A DNA stretch of 64,000 nucleotides from G963691835 sp963691835 (GCA_963691835.1 OY829383.1:992001-1056000); one strand, 5' to 3'. Counted from the stretch's first letter, positions 16,814-26,340 are shown. Program-made: numbers and translations. The notes: generated by a model from the sequence alone, not told the origin.

Positions 16814-17275
16814 GTGAAATTGAGCACCAAGGGACGCTACGCCGTCATGGCGATCTGCGATCTCGCGGAAGGCGCGACCGGAAATGGCGGTCGGCCCATT
16901 TCGCTCTCCGACATCGCGAAGCGGCAGAACATCTCGATTTCGTATCTTGAGCAGCTGTTCGCGAACATGCGCCGCGCCAACCTTGTAAAGAGTGTACGCG
17001 GGCCCGGTGGTGGCTATGTGCTTGCACGGCCGACCTCGGATATTCAGGTGTCTGAGATCATGCTGTCGGTCGACACACCGCTCCACCGCGGCAACAAAGG
17101 CAGCGCCGAAGACCCGGCGTCAGACCCGACGATCCCGTTGTGGTCGGCTCTGGAAAGCCACTTGATCGATTTCCTCTCAGATATCTCTGTCGAGGACGTT
17201 CTGGAGCGCCGCGTACCGGGTGCGATGGACGACGGATCAATGGAAGCGCAGAACGTCCGGTTCGCCGCTGACTGA
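16814..17275 (+). CDS. Rrf2/IscR-like transcriptional regulator lacking cluster cysteines
   Basis: A 153-residue Rrf2-family regulator. The GTG at 16814, behind GGAGGG, gives the canonical start KLSTKGRYAVMAICDLAE; the winged helix continues with SLSDIAKRQNISISYLEQLF and SVRGPGGGYVLARP. IscR holds a [2Fe-2S] cluster through three cysteines in the loop after the dimerisation helix. Here that loop (LSVDTPLHRGNKGSAEDPAS) contains none, and the only cysteine is in the first helix. It lies directly upstream of a cysteine desulfurase and a ferredoxin, so it is an IscR by context, but cluster sensing by the usual ligands looks impossible. It may be a constitutive 'apo-form' regulator. Confidence 0.88.
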   Translation: MKLSTKGRYAVMAICDLAEGATGNGGRPISLSDIAKRQNISISYLEQLFANMRRANLVKSVRGPGGGYVLARPTSDIQVSEIMLSVDTPLHRGNKGSAEDPASDPTIPLWSALESHLIDFLSDISVEDVLERRVPGAMDDGSMEAQNVRFAAD

Positions 17276-17315
17276 TCGGGTTGCCCTGCGGCGATCGCAG
17301 GGCCATCTTCGAGCC

Positions 17316-18449
17316 ATGGGCTCGACCTATCTAGACTACAACGCAACCTCGCCATTGCGTGACGGAGTCCGCGACTCCGTCCTGCATGCGTTGGATCTTG
17401 GCGGAAATCCATCATCCGTTCATGCCACGGGCCGAAAGGCCCGCATGATCGTTGAGGACGCGCGCCGGGCCGTTGCCGACCTTATTGGCGGCATGCCGGA
17501 GGAAATCTCTTTCACCTCCGGTGGCACGGAATCGGATGCTCTTGCGCTCACCGGCCTCTTCAGGCCGGTCGTGACCACCGCGATCGAACATGATGCCGTT
17601 TTAAGCGCGGTCGCCGAGCCAACCGTCATTGGCGTTGAGTCGGATGGCATAGTCGATCTCCGCGCGTTGGATAGGGCTCTGTCCGCCATCGGTACACCCG
17701 CCCTCGTCTCGGTGATGGCGGCGAACAATGAAACCGGCGTCATTCAACCACTTCAGGCTGTTGCTGAGATCGCTAAGGCCCATGGCGCCCTGGTCCATAC
17801 GGACATGGTGCAGATCGCCGGGCGGCTGCCCGTCTCCGTGCGGGAACTCGGCATGGATCTGGCGACGCTGTCCTCCCACAAGATCGGCGGACCGCAAGGC
17901 GTTGGAGCGCTTTGGGTCGCCGATGGCGTTTCGCTGTCCCCCCTGATCAGAGGCGGCGGCCAAGAGCGAGGCCGAAGAGCCGGGACGGAGAATGTTGCCG
18001 GTATCGCGGGCTTCGGCACGGCCGCTCAGGCGGCGGCGGCCGCTTTGGCCGATGGCGAGGTGGACCGGATTGCCGTCCTCCGCGATCAGCTTGAAACGAG
18101 GTTGAGAGATCACGCGCCCGACGTTCGGATTGCCTCAGACACGGCGGAACGCTTGCCAAACACCACCGCCGTATCGATCCCCGGGGCCAAGGCCGAGACA
18201 CAGGTGATGGCCCTGGATTTGGATGGTTTCGCGGTCAGCGCGGGGGCAGCGTGCTCGTCGGGCAAAGTGAAGCGAAGCCATGTCTTGGCGGCAATGGACA
18301 AGGATGCCCCGGACGGGGACGACCGCGCGGAGACCACGATCCGGGTCAGTTTGGGCCATGGAACAACGGAAGACGACGTGGTGCGTTTTGCCGACGCATG
18401 GTGCCGCCTGCATGACCGCCTCGCCAAAGGCCGCAACGCGGCGGCATAA
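17316..18449 (+). CDS. Cysteine desulfurase (NifS/IscS family)
   Basis: A 377-residue PLP enzyme starting MGSTYLDYNATSPLRDGVRD at 17316; the frame extends 32 codons further upstream into the regulator gene without conserved sequence. SFTSGGTESDAL binds PLP, the lysine of LSSHKIGGPQGVGALW forms the Schiff base, and the catalytic cysteine lies in SAGAACSSGKVKRSHVL. The short SSGK active loop resembles group I (IscS/NifS) enzymes. It releases sulfur from cysteine for Fe-S cluster assembly. It follows the IscR-like gene by 41 bases and precedes a ferredoxin by 41, but iscU, iscA and hscBA are absent here, so the scaffold must be encoded elsewhere. Confidence 0.92.
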   Translation: MGSTYLDYNATSPLRDGVRDSVLHALDLGGNPSSVHATGRKARMIVEDARRAVADLIGGMPEEISFTSGGTESDALALTGLFRPVVTTAIEHDAVLSAVAEPTVIGVESDGIVDLRALDRALSAIGTPALVSVMAANNETGVIQPLQAVAEIAKAHGALVHTDMVQIAGRLPVSVRELGMDLATLSSHKIGGPQGVGALWVADGVSLSPLIRGGGQERGRRAGTENVAGIAGFGTAAQAAAAALADGEVDRIAVLRDQLETRLRDHAPDVRIASDTAERLPNTTAVSIPGAKAETQVMALDLDGFAVSAGAACSSGKVKRSHVLAAMDKDAPDGDDRAETTIRVSLGHGTTEDDVVRFADAWCRLHDRLAKGRNAAA

Positions 18450-18490
18450 CCTCCACAAGTATGAAACCGACCAACGATGAGATTCCGCGA

Positions 18491-18808
18491 ATGCCGACAG
18501 TGATCTTCATTGAACGGGGCGGCCGGGAAAGGTCCTTCGACGCGCCGGATGGGACGACTGCCATGGATGTGGCGGTCGAAAACGGTGTGGACATGGAAGG
18601 AACATGCGGCGGTGACATGGCTTGCGGGACCTGCCATGTGATCGTCGAAGACGCGGACTGGGACCGCCTGCCGCCTTCCACCGATGAAGAAGAGGACATG
18701 CTCGACCTGACGCCCGGCGTCACGGAGACATCCAGGCTGGCCTGTCAAATCAGGCTGACAGATGCCACCGACCAACTTAGGCTTCGCCTCCCTGCCATTA
18801 AACCTTGA
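18491..18808 (+). CDS. [2Fe-2S] ferredoxin (adrenodoxin/Isc Fdx type)
   Basis: A 105-residue ferredoxin started at the ATG at 18491 (MPTVIFIERGGRERSFD); another ATG lies 30 bases upstream and neither has a convincing Shine-Dalgarno. The cluster ligands are the cysteines of GTCGGDMACGTC plus one in SRLACQI, spacing C-x5-C-x2-C-xn-C, as in adrenodoxin and Isc Fdx. EEEDMLDLTPGVTETSRL is the acidic interaction helix region of this group. It would deliver electrons for Fe-S cluster assembly or to a P450; the window also holds a P450 about 40 kb away. Confidence 0.92.
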   Translation: MPTVIFIERGGRERSFDAPDGTTAMDVAVENGVDMEGTCGGDMACGTCHVIVEDADWDRLPPSTDEEEDMLDLTPGVTETSRLACQIRLTDATDQLRLRLPAIKP

Positions 18809-18842
18809 TGCCGCCGCGTCCCTTTGAGCGAGAAGCCCGAAG

Positions 18843-19544
18843 ATGTCCAATGCTCCACTGGTCAATCCTGATAGCCTTTGCGCGCAACTGATCGACGGCT
18901 GTGCCGCTGATTGGGCGGCCTACGTGGATCACCCCTTCGTCCAAGGCCTTGGCGACGGCAGCCTCCCGGAAGCGGCGTTCCGGCACTATCTCGCTCAGGA
19001 TTACTTGTTCCTGATTCATTTCAGCCGTGCCTACGGACTCGCCGTCTATAAATCGGAGACGCTCGAGGATATGCGGGCGGCGGCTGCGACTCTTTCCGCG
19101 CTGATCGATGGCGAGATGAAGCTGCATGTCTCCTATTGTGCCGGATGGGGTCTGGACGAAGCGGCAATGGCGGCGGTGCCGGAGGACCCGGCCTGTATGG
19201 CCTACACACGGTACGTGCTGGAACGCGGGCTGGCGGGGGATGTCCTGGATCTTCAAGTGGCCTTGGCCCCTTGTGTGGTCGGGTACGGTGTGATCGGCGA
19301 CGCTCTCGCGAAGAGTTCTGCTACCCGTTGGAACGGAAACCCCTATCGCGACTGGATCGAGATGTACGCGGGCGATGAATACCGCGAGGTTGCGGAAGGT
19401 GCGATTGCCCAGCTTGACCGGTTGATGGAGAGCCGCGGAGGCCACAACCGGCTGGCTTCACTTCAGGAAACCTTCCGCGCCGCGACCGTGCTCGAAGCGT
19501 CGTTCTGGCAGATGGGTCTCGATGCCGCAGCCCGGGAGGCATGA
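18843..19544 (+). CDS. tenA: TenA-family protein (thiaminase II-like)
   Basis: A 233-residue all-helical TenA/PQQC-type protein. FRHYLAQDYLFLIHFSRAYG matches the family, and the cysteine of LQVALAPCVVGYGVIGDAL aligns with the TenA catalytic cysteine, with the conserved tyrosine and aspartate close by. WIEMYAGDEYREV and the late FRAATVLEASFWQMGL complete the pattern. TenA hydrolyses aminopyrimidines in thiamine salvage. No other thiamine genes are adjacent and no TPP riboswitch is visible upstream. It is embedded in a plus-strand run 34 bases after the ferredoxin gene, which may reflect joint transcription rather than a shared pathway. Confidence 0.88.
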   Translation: MSNAPLVNPDSLCAQLIDGCAADWAAYVDHPFVQGLGDGSLPEAAFRHYLAQDYLFLIHFSRAYGLAVYKSETLEDMRAAAATLSALIDGEMKLHVSYCAGWGLDEAAMAAVPEDPACMAYTRYVLERGLAGDVLDLQVALAPCVVGYGVIGDALAKSSATRWNGNPYRDWIEMYAGDEYREVAEGAIAQLDRLMESRGGHNRLASLQETFRAATVLEASFWQMGLDAAAREA

Positions 19545-19572
19545 ACTCAGTCAGCTTCGGGGGAGCAGGACC

Positions 19573-20754
19573 ATGGCCAAGCCAACGATTCGGGTCGGAT
19601 TTGTGGGGGCCGGCTTCGCAGCAAACTTCCATATGGACGGTCTAAGCCGGGCCCGAGGCGTGGAACCGGAGTTTGTCGGCGTCCATACCAGCGGCGGAAG
19701 CCGAGCCACAGCCTTTGTCGAGGCCCATGGCGGGCAGGTCTTCACCACGCTCGACGACCTGCTCGACGCCTCCGACGTCGTGCACGCGCTGTCTCCTCCG
19801 GTCACCCACGAAGAGATCGCTGTCCGGGCGCTCGAGAAGGACAAGCATGTGATCGTCGAGAAGCCGTTTACGGGCTATTTCGGCGATGGTGACGAGGGTT
19901 TCGACGCCCGCGAAGCCTCGATGGAAGAGGCTGAGAAAGGGGCGCTTGCCAGCATTGGTCGTATGTTGGAGGCAGAGCAGGCATCCAAGGGCACGATCTT
20001 CTATGCGGAGAACTGGGTTTACGCCCCAGCGGTCCAGAAAGAGCGGGAGATCATCGAGAAAACCGGCGCCCAGGTTCTCTGGATGCACGGCGAGGAAGCA
20101 CATTCCGGCTCCCACGCGCCGACCTATGGGATGTGGCGGCACAATGGCGGTGGCGCCTTGATGGGTAAGGCCGTGCATCCCTTATCAGCCGCCCTCTATC
20201 TGAAACGCGTGGAAGGCCGGGCGCGCCTTGGGAAACCCATCCGCCCGGCAACCGTGTCCGCAAGGGCCCACTCCCTCACCCGGCTCGACAACTACATCGA
20301 TGCCGGCCATCTCCGGGTCGACTATCACGACGTCGAGGACTTCTCGATGACCCACGTCACGTTCGAGGACGGAACGATCGCGACGGTCTTCGCGTCCGAG
20401 ATCGTCATGGGCGGGGTCCACAACTGGCTCGAGGTGTGCGCCAACAACCATCGCACGGTCTGCAATCTCAATCCCGCCAATCTCATGCAGACCTACAATC
20501 CCGTCGATGCCCAGTTCGACGACATCTACGTGGTTGAGAAGACCGGTACCAAGCAGGGTTGGGCCTCCACCGCCCCCGACGAGCATCACGTCCACGGCTT
20601 TCCACAGGAGGTCGAGGCGTTCTACCGGGCGATCGCCACCGGTGAGGCACCCGAGAGCGGCAGCGGGTTGGCGGCGGACACCATTTCCGCTGTCTACGCA
20701 GCGTACCTGTCGGCCGAGAGATCCGGCGCAGAGGTTCCGGTGACGCTCCTTTGA
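19573..20754 (+). CDS. Gfo/Idh/MocA-family oxidoreductase
   Basis: A 393-residue NAD(P)-dependent oxidoreductase, started at the ATG at 19573 with GGGAGCAGGA upstream. The N-terminal Rossmann fold begins IRVGFVGAGFAANFHMDGLS, and HVIVEKPFTGYF is the family's EKP motif. The C-terminal alpha/beta domain has NGGGALMGKAVHPLSAALYL, with the histidine at the position of the catalytic His. An insertion at residues ~110-135 (DGDEGFDAREASMEEAEKGA) is unusual in length. Substrates of the family are sugars, inositols and their derivatives; the one here is unknown. Its stop codon overlaps the start of the next gene. Confidence 0.88.
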   Translation: MAKPTIRVGFVGAGFAANFHMDGLSRARGVEPEFVGVHTSGGSRATAFVEAHGGQVFTTLDDLLDASDVVHALSPPVTHEEIAVRALEKDKHVIVEKPFTGYFGDGDEGFDAREASMEEAEKGALASIGRMLEAEQASKGTIFYAENWVYAPAVQKEREIIEKTGAQVLWMHGEEAHSGSHAPTYGMWRHNGGGALMGKAVHPLSAALYLKRVEGRARLGKPIRPATVSARAHSLTRLDNYIDAGHLRVDYHDVEDFSMTHVTFEDGTIATVFASEIVMGGVHNWLEVCANNHRTVCNLNPANLMQTYNPVDAQFDDIYVVEKTGTKQGWASTAPDEHHVHGFPQEVEAFYRAIATGEAPESGSGLAADTISAVYAAYLSAERSGAEVPVTLL

Positions 20755-21566
20755 AGACAACGGCTGGCATGACGGGCACAACCGTCTTTGCCGATGACAG
20801 CCAGATGGGCTACGCGGACGAACGCCGGTCGTTCGCGCTGGGCGAGGCACTCGACTTCGATGCGGGTTACCGCCTGGCACATCTGCCGCTCGTGATGCCG
20901 GGCCATCCGCTCGCGACGCACAATGAGCCAGCCTCGGACTACAACGCAGGGACCTACGCGGTCCCACGATATGGTCTGGCCATTCCTATTCCGGAAACCG
21001 CCCTATCCGGCAGCGCCGGTTTCGCGGCCTTGCAAGCCGAGATGAAGGCGGCCTCGTTCGCGGGAAAGATCGCATGGTCGGTTGGCGATCTCCGGGCCCA
21101 CTGTATCCACGCCACCGTTATCGGCCGGATCTCGGCAGCCTCTGTCGTCGAGGTCGCCAGGGTCGCCGGAGACACCTTGTCGACGCTTCCGGAACCGATG
21201 ACCGTGCGGCTCACAGGACCGTTCGTTGGAAGCCGCAATCACGGACGGCTCTACTTTCCCCTCTATCCTCGGCTCGTAGACGGCGTGGACCCTTTCCGGC
21301 GGGTGCAGGAGCGCCTGGGATACCCGGCGTCGCGTATGTATCTCGCGGGCTACTACCATCTGACAGACCCCCTCAACGCCGGCGAGACCACCGATCTCGC
21401 AGCATTGATGGACAGATGGCGTTATCGGACGGTTGCCGATGTTCCCGTGCCCTCTCTCGATCTTCATGCGACCAACGACGATCTTGCATTGACGGCAAGA
21501 ACTTGGGCGACCATCCCGGTCGGTCCATCGACCACGATCGTTGCACTTGGCGGCCGGACCCGTTAA
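20751..21566 (+). CDS. Unknown protein, possible 2H-phosphoesterase fold
   Basis: A 271-residue soluble protein of no family I can name with confidence. Its TTG at 20751 overlaps the stop codon of the preceding oxidoreductase gene (TTGA), suggesting translational coupling; an ATG at 20769 is an alternative. Two HxT motifs in hydrophobic strands, H120-A-T in AHCIHATVIGR and H203-L-T in AGYYHLTDPL (numbering from the TTG), are 83 residues apart, the architecture of 2H phosphoesterases (LigT/cyclic phosphodiesterase-like). Each is followed by a helix. RNA or cyclic-phosphate substrates would be expected if this holds. Without a structure prediction it remains a suggestion. Confidence 0.62.
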   Translation: MKTTAGMTGTTVFADDSQMGYADERRSFALGEALDFDAGYRLAHLPLVMPGHPLATHNEPASDYNAGTYAVPRYGLAIPIPETALSGSAGFAALQAEMKAASFAGKIAWSVGDLRAHCIHATVIGRISAASVVEVARVAGDTLSTLPEPMTVRLTGPFVGSRNHGRLYFPLYPRLVDGVDPFRRVQERLGYPASRMYLAGYYHLTDPLNAGETTDLAALMDRWRYRTVADVPVPSLDLHATNDDLALTARTWATIPVGPSTTIVALGGRTR

Positions 21567-21590
21567 GTCCCGTGGCCGTCACACGCAACC

Positions 21591-22808
21591 GTGCCCGAAA
21601 CCCGGCCCCGCTCCATGATCGCCATCGACCCGGAAACCGACCTCACCAAACGGGCCCTTCTGCCTGCGGGACTTCGGGATGTTCTCCCGCCGGAAGCCGC
21701 GCATGAGGCGTCGGTTGTCGAAGCGCTGATCGCGTGCTTCACGAGCCATGGCTACGACCGGGTGAAGCCGCCGCTGGTGGAGTTCGAGGACAGCCTGTTC
21801 GCCGGTCCCGGTGCCGCGATGACGGAGAATACCTTCCGTCTTATGGATCCTTTGTCGCAACGGATGATGGGTCTCCGGGCGGATACCACGGTCCAGATCG
21901 CGCGCATGGCGGCAACACGGTTGTCGCATCATCCGCGGCCACTCCGCCTCTGCTACGCGGGGGAGGTTCTTCGTGTCACGGGTGGGCAATTGAACCCGGA
22001 GCGCCAGCTCGTTCAGGTCGGCGCGGAGTTGATTGGCGCAGACAGCCCTCGGGCCGACGCTGAAACCATTCTACTGGCGGTCGAGGCATTGCGGAGCGCG
22101 GGTGTCGACCCGATTACTGTGGACATCAATGCCCCTCTTCTGGTGCCCACCCTTCTGGACGCCCATGGCATTGATGTTTTCTCGGCGAGAAACCTTTTGG
22201 CGGCCATCGACCGTAAGGAGGTGGCGCGCGTCAGCAGCCTTGCCGCTGAGCTGGGAGAACCGGATCTCGGCATCTGCCTCGCGCGGTTGATGACCACGGC
22301 CGCGGACTGGCGGACCAGCCTCGATCGGCTGTCGCAGGTATCCCTGCCGCCGTCCGCTTCAGACGTGCTGGACCGCCTGCGGTCGACAGCGGATTTGGTT
22401 CTGGAGGCGGAGTCGGAGCTGGCACTGACGCTGGATCCGGTCGAGCACCGGGGCTTCGAATACTATGCCGGTCTCGGCTTCAGTGTCTTCAGCCGCGGGG
22501 TTCGCGGAGAGCTGGGGCGGGGCGGCAGATATTTCGTCGACGGTACGTCCGGGGAGTCCTCGACAGGCTTCACCCTATACATGGAAACCGTGATGCGCGC
22601 GGTTCCGGATGCCGAGGCCGCACCCCGGGCCTTCGCGCCTGCGGTCGTATCGGCCGACGCCCGCGCCGCCGCCCGGGCGGCCGGATGGGTGGTGGTAGAC
22701 GCCCTTGAGTCCGGCGTTGACCCGGACACGGAGGCGATCCGGCTCGGGTGCGGTCATGTCCTGGGCGAAGATGGACCGGTGGCCGTTGGGCGAGCCGGGG
22801 ATGAATGA
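21591..22808 (+). CDS. hisZ: ATP phosphoribosyltransferase regulatory subunit HisZ
   Basis: A 405-residue HisRS-like protein started at GTG 21591 (an ATG at 21615 is possible). LLPAGLRDVLPPEAAHEASV is the HisZ/HisS N-terminus; the class II synthetase core shows GLRADTTVQIARMAATRL, LRLCYAGEVLRV and HRGFEYYAGLGFSVF. There is no C-terminal anticodon-binding domain, as expected for HisZ rather than HisS. HisZ activates the short-form catalytic HisG in histidine biosynthesis; hisG is not in the window. The gene lies just upstream of purA, a common order in alphaproteobacteria. Confidence 0.93.
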   Translation: MPETRPRSMIAIDPETDLTKRALLPAGLRDVLPPEAAHEASVVEALIACFTSHGYDRVKPPLVEFEDSLFAGPGAAMTENTFRLMDPLSQRMMGLRADTTVQIARMAATRLSHHPRPLRLCYAGEVLRVTGGQLNPERQLVQVGAELIGADSPRADAETILLAVEALRSAGVDPITVDINAPLLVPTLLDAHGIDVFSARNLLAAIDRKEVARVSSLAAELGEPDLGICLARLMTTAADWRTSLDRLSQVSLPPSASDVLDRLRSTADLVLEAESELALTLDPVEHRGFEYYAGLGFSVFSRGVRGELGRGGRYFVDGTSGESSTGFTLYMETVMRAVPDAEAAPRAFAPAVVSADARAAARAAGWVVVDALESGVDPDTEAIRLGCGHVLGEDGPVAVGRAGDE

Positions 22809-22866
22809 TGTTTGGCCAAACCGCTGCCCTGTCCGGCGCGGTGGATCCGGCCAGGGAGACAAGTGA

Positions 22867-24159
22867 ATGGCAAACGTGGCAGTCGTCGGTTCCCAATGGG
22901 GCGACGAGGGTAAGGGGAAGATCGTCGACTGGCTCTCGGAGCGGGCGGATGTCGTCGTGCGCTTTCAGGGCGGCCACAACGCCGGTCACACACTGGTCGT
23001 CGGCGACGAAGTCTACAAGCTGAGCATGATGCCCTCTGGCGTCGTGCGTCCCGGCAAGACGTCGGTGATCGGCAACGGCGTCGTCGTCGATCCCTGGGCG
23101 TTTCTTGAGGAATGGGCGCGCCTGGAAGCACAGGGCGTCAATTTCGGACCCGACAGCCTTGTCATCGCGGACAACGCCGCTCTGATCCTGCCGGTCCACC
23201 GCCGCATTGACCATGCGCGGGAGACTTTGGCCGGTGCCCAGAAGATCGGTACGACCGGACGGGGCATCGGGCCGGCCTATGAAGACAAGGTCGCCCGCCG
23301 AGCGGTGAAGGTCTGCGATCTGGGAGACGAGGCCCTGCTGCGGGAGAAGGTCACCACCCTTCTCAAGCATCACAACATCTTCCTGAAGGCGGCAGGTGAA
23401 GCCGAGGAAAACGCCGATGAGACGGTCGCGAGCCTCTTGGAGGTCGCCCCCCGCCTTCTGCCTTGGGTGCACCAGGTCTGGCGAACCCTGGACAGGCATG
23501 TCCGCGACGGCAAACGCATCCTGTTCGAGGGTGCCCAGGGTGCGATGCTGGACGTCGACCATGGAACCTATCCGTTCGTCACCTCGTCCAACACAGTCGC
23601 GGGCCAGGCGGCAACCGGCTCCGGCGTCGGCCCGACGGCTGTCGGCTTCGTTCTTGGTATCACCAAGGCGTACACGACACGGGTCGGAAGTGGCCCGTTT
23701 CCGACGGAGCTCACCGACGATGTCGGCAAGCAGTTGGGTGAACGCGGTCACGAGTTCGGAACGGTGACCGGTCGCAGTCGGCGGTGTGGCTGGTTCGATT
23801 CGGTCATGGTCCGGCAAGCCTGCAAGGTCGGCGGGATTACGGGCATCGCCTTTACCAAACTTGATGTCCTGGACGGCTTTGAGGAGATCAAGATCTGCGT
23901 CGGCTATGATCTGGGCGGCGCACGGCTCGATTATTTCCCCACCGGGGCCTCGGCTCAGGCGGCGGTGCGCCCGATCTATCAGACCCTTCCCGGATGGCAG
24001 GAAAGCACCCGTGGAGCCCGGTCCTGGGCCGATTTGCCGGGCAACGCGATCAAGTACATCCGCTATGTTGAAGAGCTGATCGAGGTGCCGGTTGCCATGC
24101 TGTCCACCAGCCCGGAGCGCGACGATACGATCCTGGTTCGGGACCCGTTCCAAGGCTAG
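22867..24159 (+). CDS. purA: Adenylosuccinate synthetase
   Basis: A 430-residue enzyme, full length. It begins [18 protein letters not shown] with the GDEGKGK GTP-binding loop, followed by [44 protein letters not shown] and [12 protein letters not shown], all PurA hallmarks. It condenses IMP and aspartate to adenylosuccinate using GTP in AMP synthesis. The gene follows hisZ by 58 bases; histidine and purine routes share intermediates, so their linkage makes metabolic sense. A 663-codon antisense frame across hisZ and purA is a shadow. Confidence 0.97.
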   Translation: MANVAVVGSQWGDEGKGKIVDWLSERADVVVRFQGGHNAGHTLVVGDEVYKLSMMPSGVVRPGKTSVIGNGVVVDPWAFLEEWARLEAQGVNFGPDSLVIADNAALILPVHRRIDHARETLAGAQKIGTTGRGIGPAYEDKVARRAVKVCDLGDEALLREKVTTLLKHHNIFLKAAGEAEENADETVASLLEVAPRLLPWVHQVWRTLDRHVRDGKRILFEGAQGAMLDVDHGTYPFVTSSNTVAGQAATGSGVGPTAVGFVLGITKAYTTRVGSGPFPTELTDDVGKQLGERGHEFGTVTGRSRRCGWFDSVMVRQACKVGGITGIAFTKLDVLDGFEEIKICVGYDLGGARLDYFPTGASAQAAVRPIYQTLPGWQESTRGARSWADLPGNAIKYIRYVEELIEVPVAMLSTSPERDDTILVRDPFQG

Positions 24160-24289
24160 CAGTCGGCATGGGCATCCTACCCAGCCTGTGACCGAAACCG
24201 CTGATTGTGCATCGAAATGATGCCCAAATCGGGTGAATCGGTCTAATATAGGCGTGATCGTTGGTTGAGAACCGAACACGCGCAGGCCT

Positions 24290-26290
24290 ATGGCTGAGAC
24301 CATCCCGCTCAAGGATAAGTTCGACATCCAGGCGAGCTCTCCGATCCCGGAGTATGACTCGCCGACGGCCAAAGCCTTCTCCTGCACTGCGCGGGAGGAT
24401 GAGTACGACGGGCTGATGGCGCTCTTGTGCGACCCCAGGGTCCCGCTCCGCATGGACTCGGTTGAGTCTCTGCGCGGCTTCCCGGGCATCGGCCTTATGA
24501 AGTTCGTCGACATGGGCGTGGTGAAGTGGACCCCAACAGGCAGACGCCAGCACGTCCTCATTTACGAGCGACCCTCGGGTGCTCGGGTGTTCCCCTCCGC
24601 GGACGCGAAGATCCCCCCAGCCTCGGACGAAAAACTGACCAAGGGTTTTCTGGCTCCAGCCATCGCGACGATCCGGGAAATGTCGCAGCGTGGCTTCACC
24701 CACAGGAACATTCGCCCGACGAACATCTTCTATTCGGACGGGAACGAGCGAAACATCATGCTGGGTGAGTGCATCACGGCGCCACCCGGGTTCAACCAGC
24801 CGATTCAGTTCGAGGCGCTCGAGACCGCGATGGCCGATGAGACGGCGCGCGGCGAAGCCGGCATCCTGGATGATCTCTACGCTTTGGGCGTGACACTTCT
24901 CTGCCTGTTGCTCGGCCGAGACCCACTTGGGAACGTCGAGCCGGCCCGGCATATCGATGATCGGATCGCGACTGGGTCGTACGCGGTGCTCGTCGGCTCA
25001 AACCGCATTCAGATGAACTGGATGGAGCTGCTCCGCGGGCTTCTGAACGACGATCTGAAGGAACGGTGGAGCATCCGGGACGTGGAGCTTTGGCTTGGTG
25101 GCAGACGCCTCACGCCGAAGCAGGTCAAGTTGCCGAACAAGGCCGCGCGCCCTCTGATCATCGGCGGCGGCTCCTATGACAATGTGCGCTCGGTCGCCCA
25201 CGCCATGGGGCGGAACTGGATGACCGCGCCGAAAGTGGTTCGCGGTGCGGACTTCGACAACTGGCTCAGGCGCAGCCTCAACGACGAAGTTGTTGTGGAG
25301 GCCGTGGGGAAAGTGGCCGGGTCGGCGACCATTATCGCCGCCATGCCTCAGACGGATGACAACCGGCTGGTCTCCCGGGTGGCCATCGGTCTCGATCCTC
25401 TGGCTCCCATGCGCCACAAGGGACTGTCCGCCCACCTGGACGGTGTGGGACCGACCCTCGCAATGGGTTTCTTTAGCGAAACCATCCGTCAACGGGTCGC
25501 AGATTTCGTTACCGGACGATTTGTGCAGCAATGGATGTCGCTCCAGTCGCGGACCAAACCGGAGTTGATGCAGATCTACTCGGTGTTCGAGAGACTGCCG
25601 GGTTATCTCGGCCAATCCGGTTCAGGATTCGGGCCGGAGCGGGTGCTCTACGAGCTGAATCCCCACATCCACTGCTATAGCCCGATGATTGAGCATCTTC
25701 TGGTGACGCAGTCCGATGAATTGATCCCGGCGTTGGAAGCCGTCGCCCAGTCCTCGGATCGGCCGCAGGTCCCGATGGATCGTCACATCTCCGCGTTTCT
25801 CGCAGCCCGGTCAAAGGACGTGGACGACCGCTACATCAGGCCGTTGTCTGCCGCCAAGGAGCGGCCGGCGGGTGACATCATCACCATCCTGCGCATTTTG
25901 GCCCGGGTGCAAGCCATGTCCCGAAACGGTCCCATGCATGGACTATGCGCCTGGATCGCCGAGCTTTGCCGCCCCGCTGTCGACGCTTACAGCAATCTGA
26001 AAGCCCGAAAAGCTGCTGAAGCCAGCGTCGAGCGCGCCGTAGAGACAGGCTATCTCGCCGAACTCTTGAAGGTCGTCGACGATTTTAAGGCGTTGGAGCG
26101 GGATGAGAATGGCTACAAACGAGCCATGGCAGAACATCAGCAGTGTCGGGCCCAGATCTTGCAACTGAACCTGGACCTGCAAAACCGCGAGAACCTGGCT
26201 TCAGAAACGGGTGAGCAGGTCGCCGCCGTCATCTCTGGTGTTGTCGGCAGCGTCGGTGCAATCGCGATCGTCATCTTGTATCTGTTCTAA
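24290..26290 (+). CDS. Tail-anchored pseudokinase-like protein
   Basis: A 666-residue protein. Residues ~20-270 resemble a Ser/Thr kinase: GFTHRNIRPTNIFY stands at the catalytic loop (H138-R139-N140, with Asn for the catalytic Asp and N145 kept), LGE replaces DFG at 158-160, and DDLYALGVTLLCLLLGRDPL matches helix F. The N-lobe is reduced, with no clear glycine loop or VAIK lysine. Residues ~280-590 are a large helical region of no known family; ~600-640 is coiled-coil-like. The final ~22 residues (AAVISGVVGSVGAIAIVILY) form a single C-terminal membrane segment, so the protein is probably anchored with its bulk in the cytoplasm. A small membrane protein follows after 50 bases. Confidence 0.78.
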   Translation: MAETIPLKDKFDIQASSPIPEYDSPTAKAFSCTAREDEYDGLMALLCDPRVPLRMDSVESLRGFPGIGLMKFVDMGVVKWTPTGRRQHVLIYERPSGARVFPSADAKIPPASDEKLTKGFLAPAIATIREMSQRGFTHRNIRPTNIFYSDGNERNIMLGECITAPPGFNQPIQFEALETAMADETARGEAGILDDLYALGVTLLCLLLGRDPLGNVEPARHIDDRIATGSYAVLVGSNRIQMNWMELLRGLLNDDLKERWSIRDVELWLGGRRLTPKQVKLPNKAARPLIIGGGSYDNVRSVAHAMGRNWMTAPKVVRGADFDNWLRRSLNDEVVVEAVGKVAGSATIIAAMPQTDDNRLVSRVAIGLDPLAPMRHKGLSAHLDGVGPTLAMGFFSETIRQRVADFVTGRFVQQWMSLQSRTKPELMQIYSVFERLPGYLGQSGSGFGPERVLYELNPHIHCYSPMIEHLLVTQSDELIPALEAVAQSSDRPQVPMDRHISAFLAARSKDVDDRYIRPLSAAKERPAGDIITILRILARVQAMSRNGPMHGLCAWIAELCRPAVDAYSNLKARKAAEASVERAVETGYLAELLKVVDDFKALERDENGYKRAMAEHQQCRAQILQLNLDLQNRENLASETGEQVAAVISGVVGSVGAIAIVILYLF

Positions 26291-26340
26291 CGGCATGCCT
26301 CATCTGACTGTCTATCGGACCCAAGCGGGATCAAGCGACC

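Noticed and set aside
18810..18842. TPP riboswitch before tenA
   Set aside because: The gap is 34 bases, far too short, and no THI-box pattern is seen.
22570..24561. A 663-codon minus-strand open frame
   Set aside because: It overlaps hisZ, purA and the start of the kinase-like gene, all clear; no domain is visible in it.
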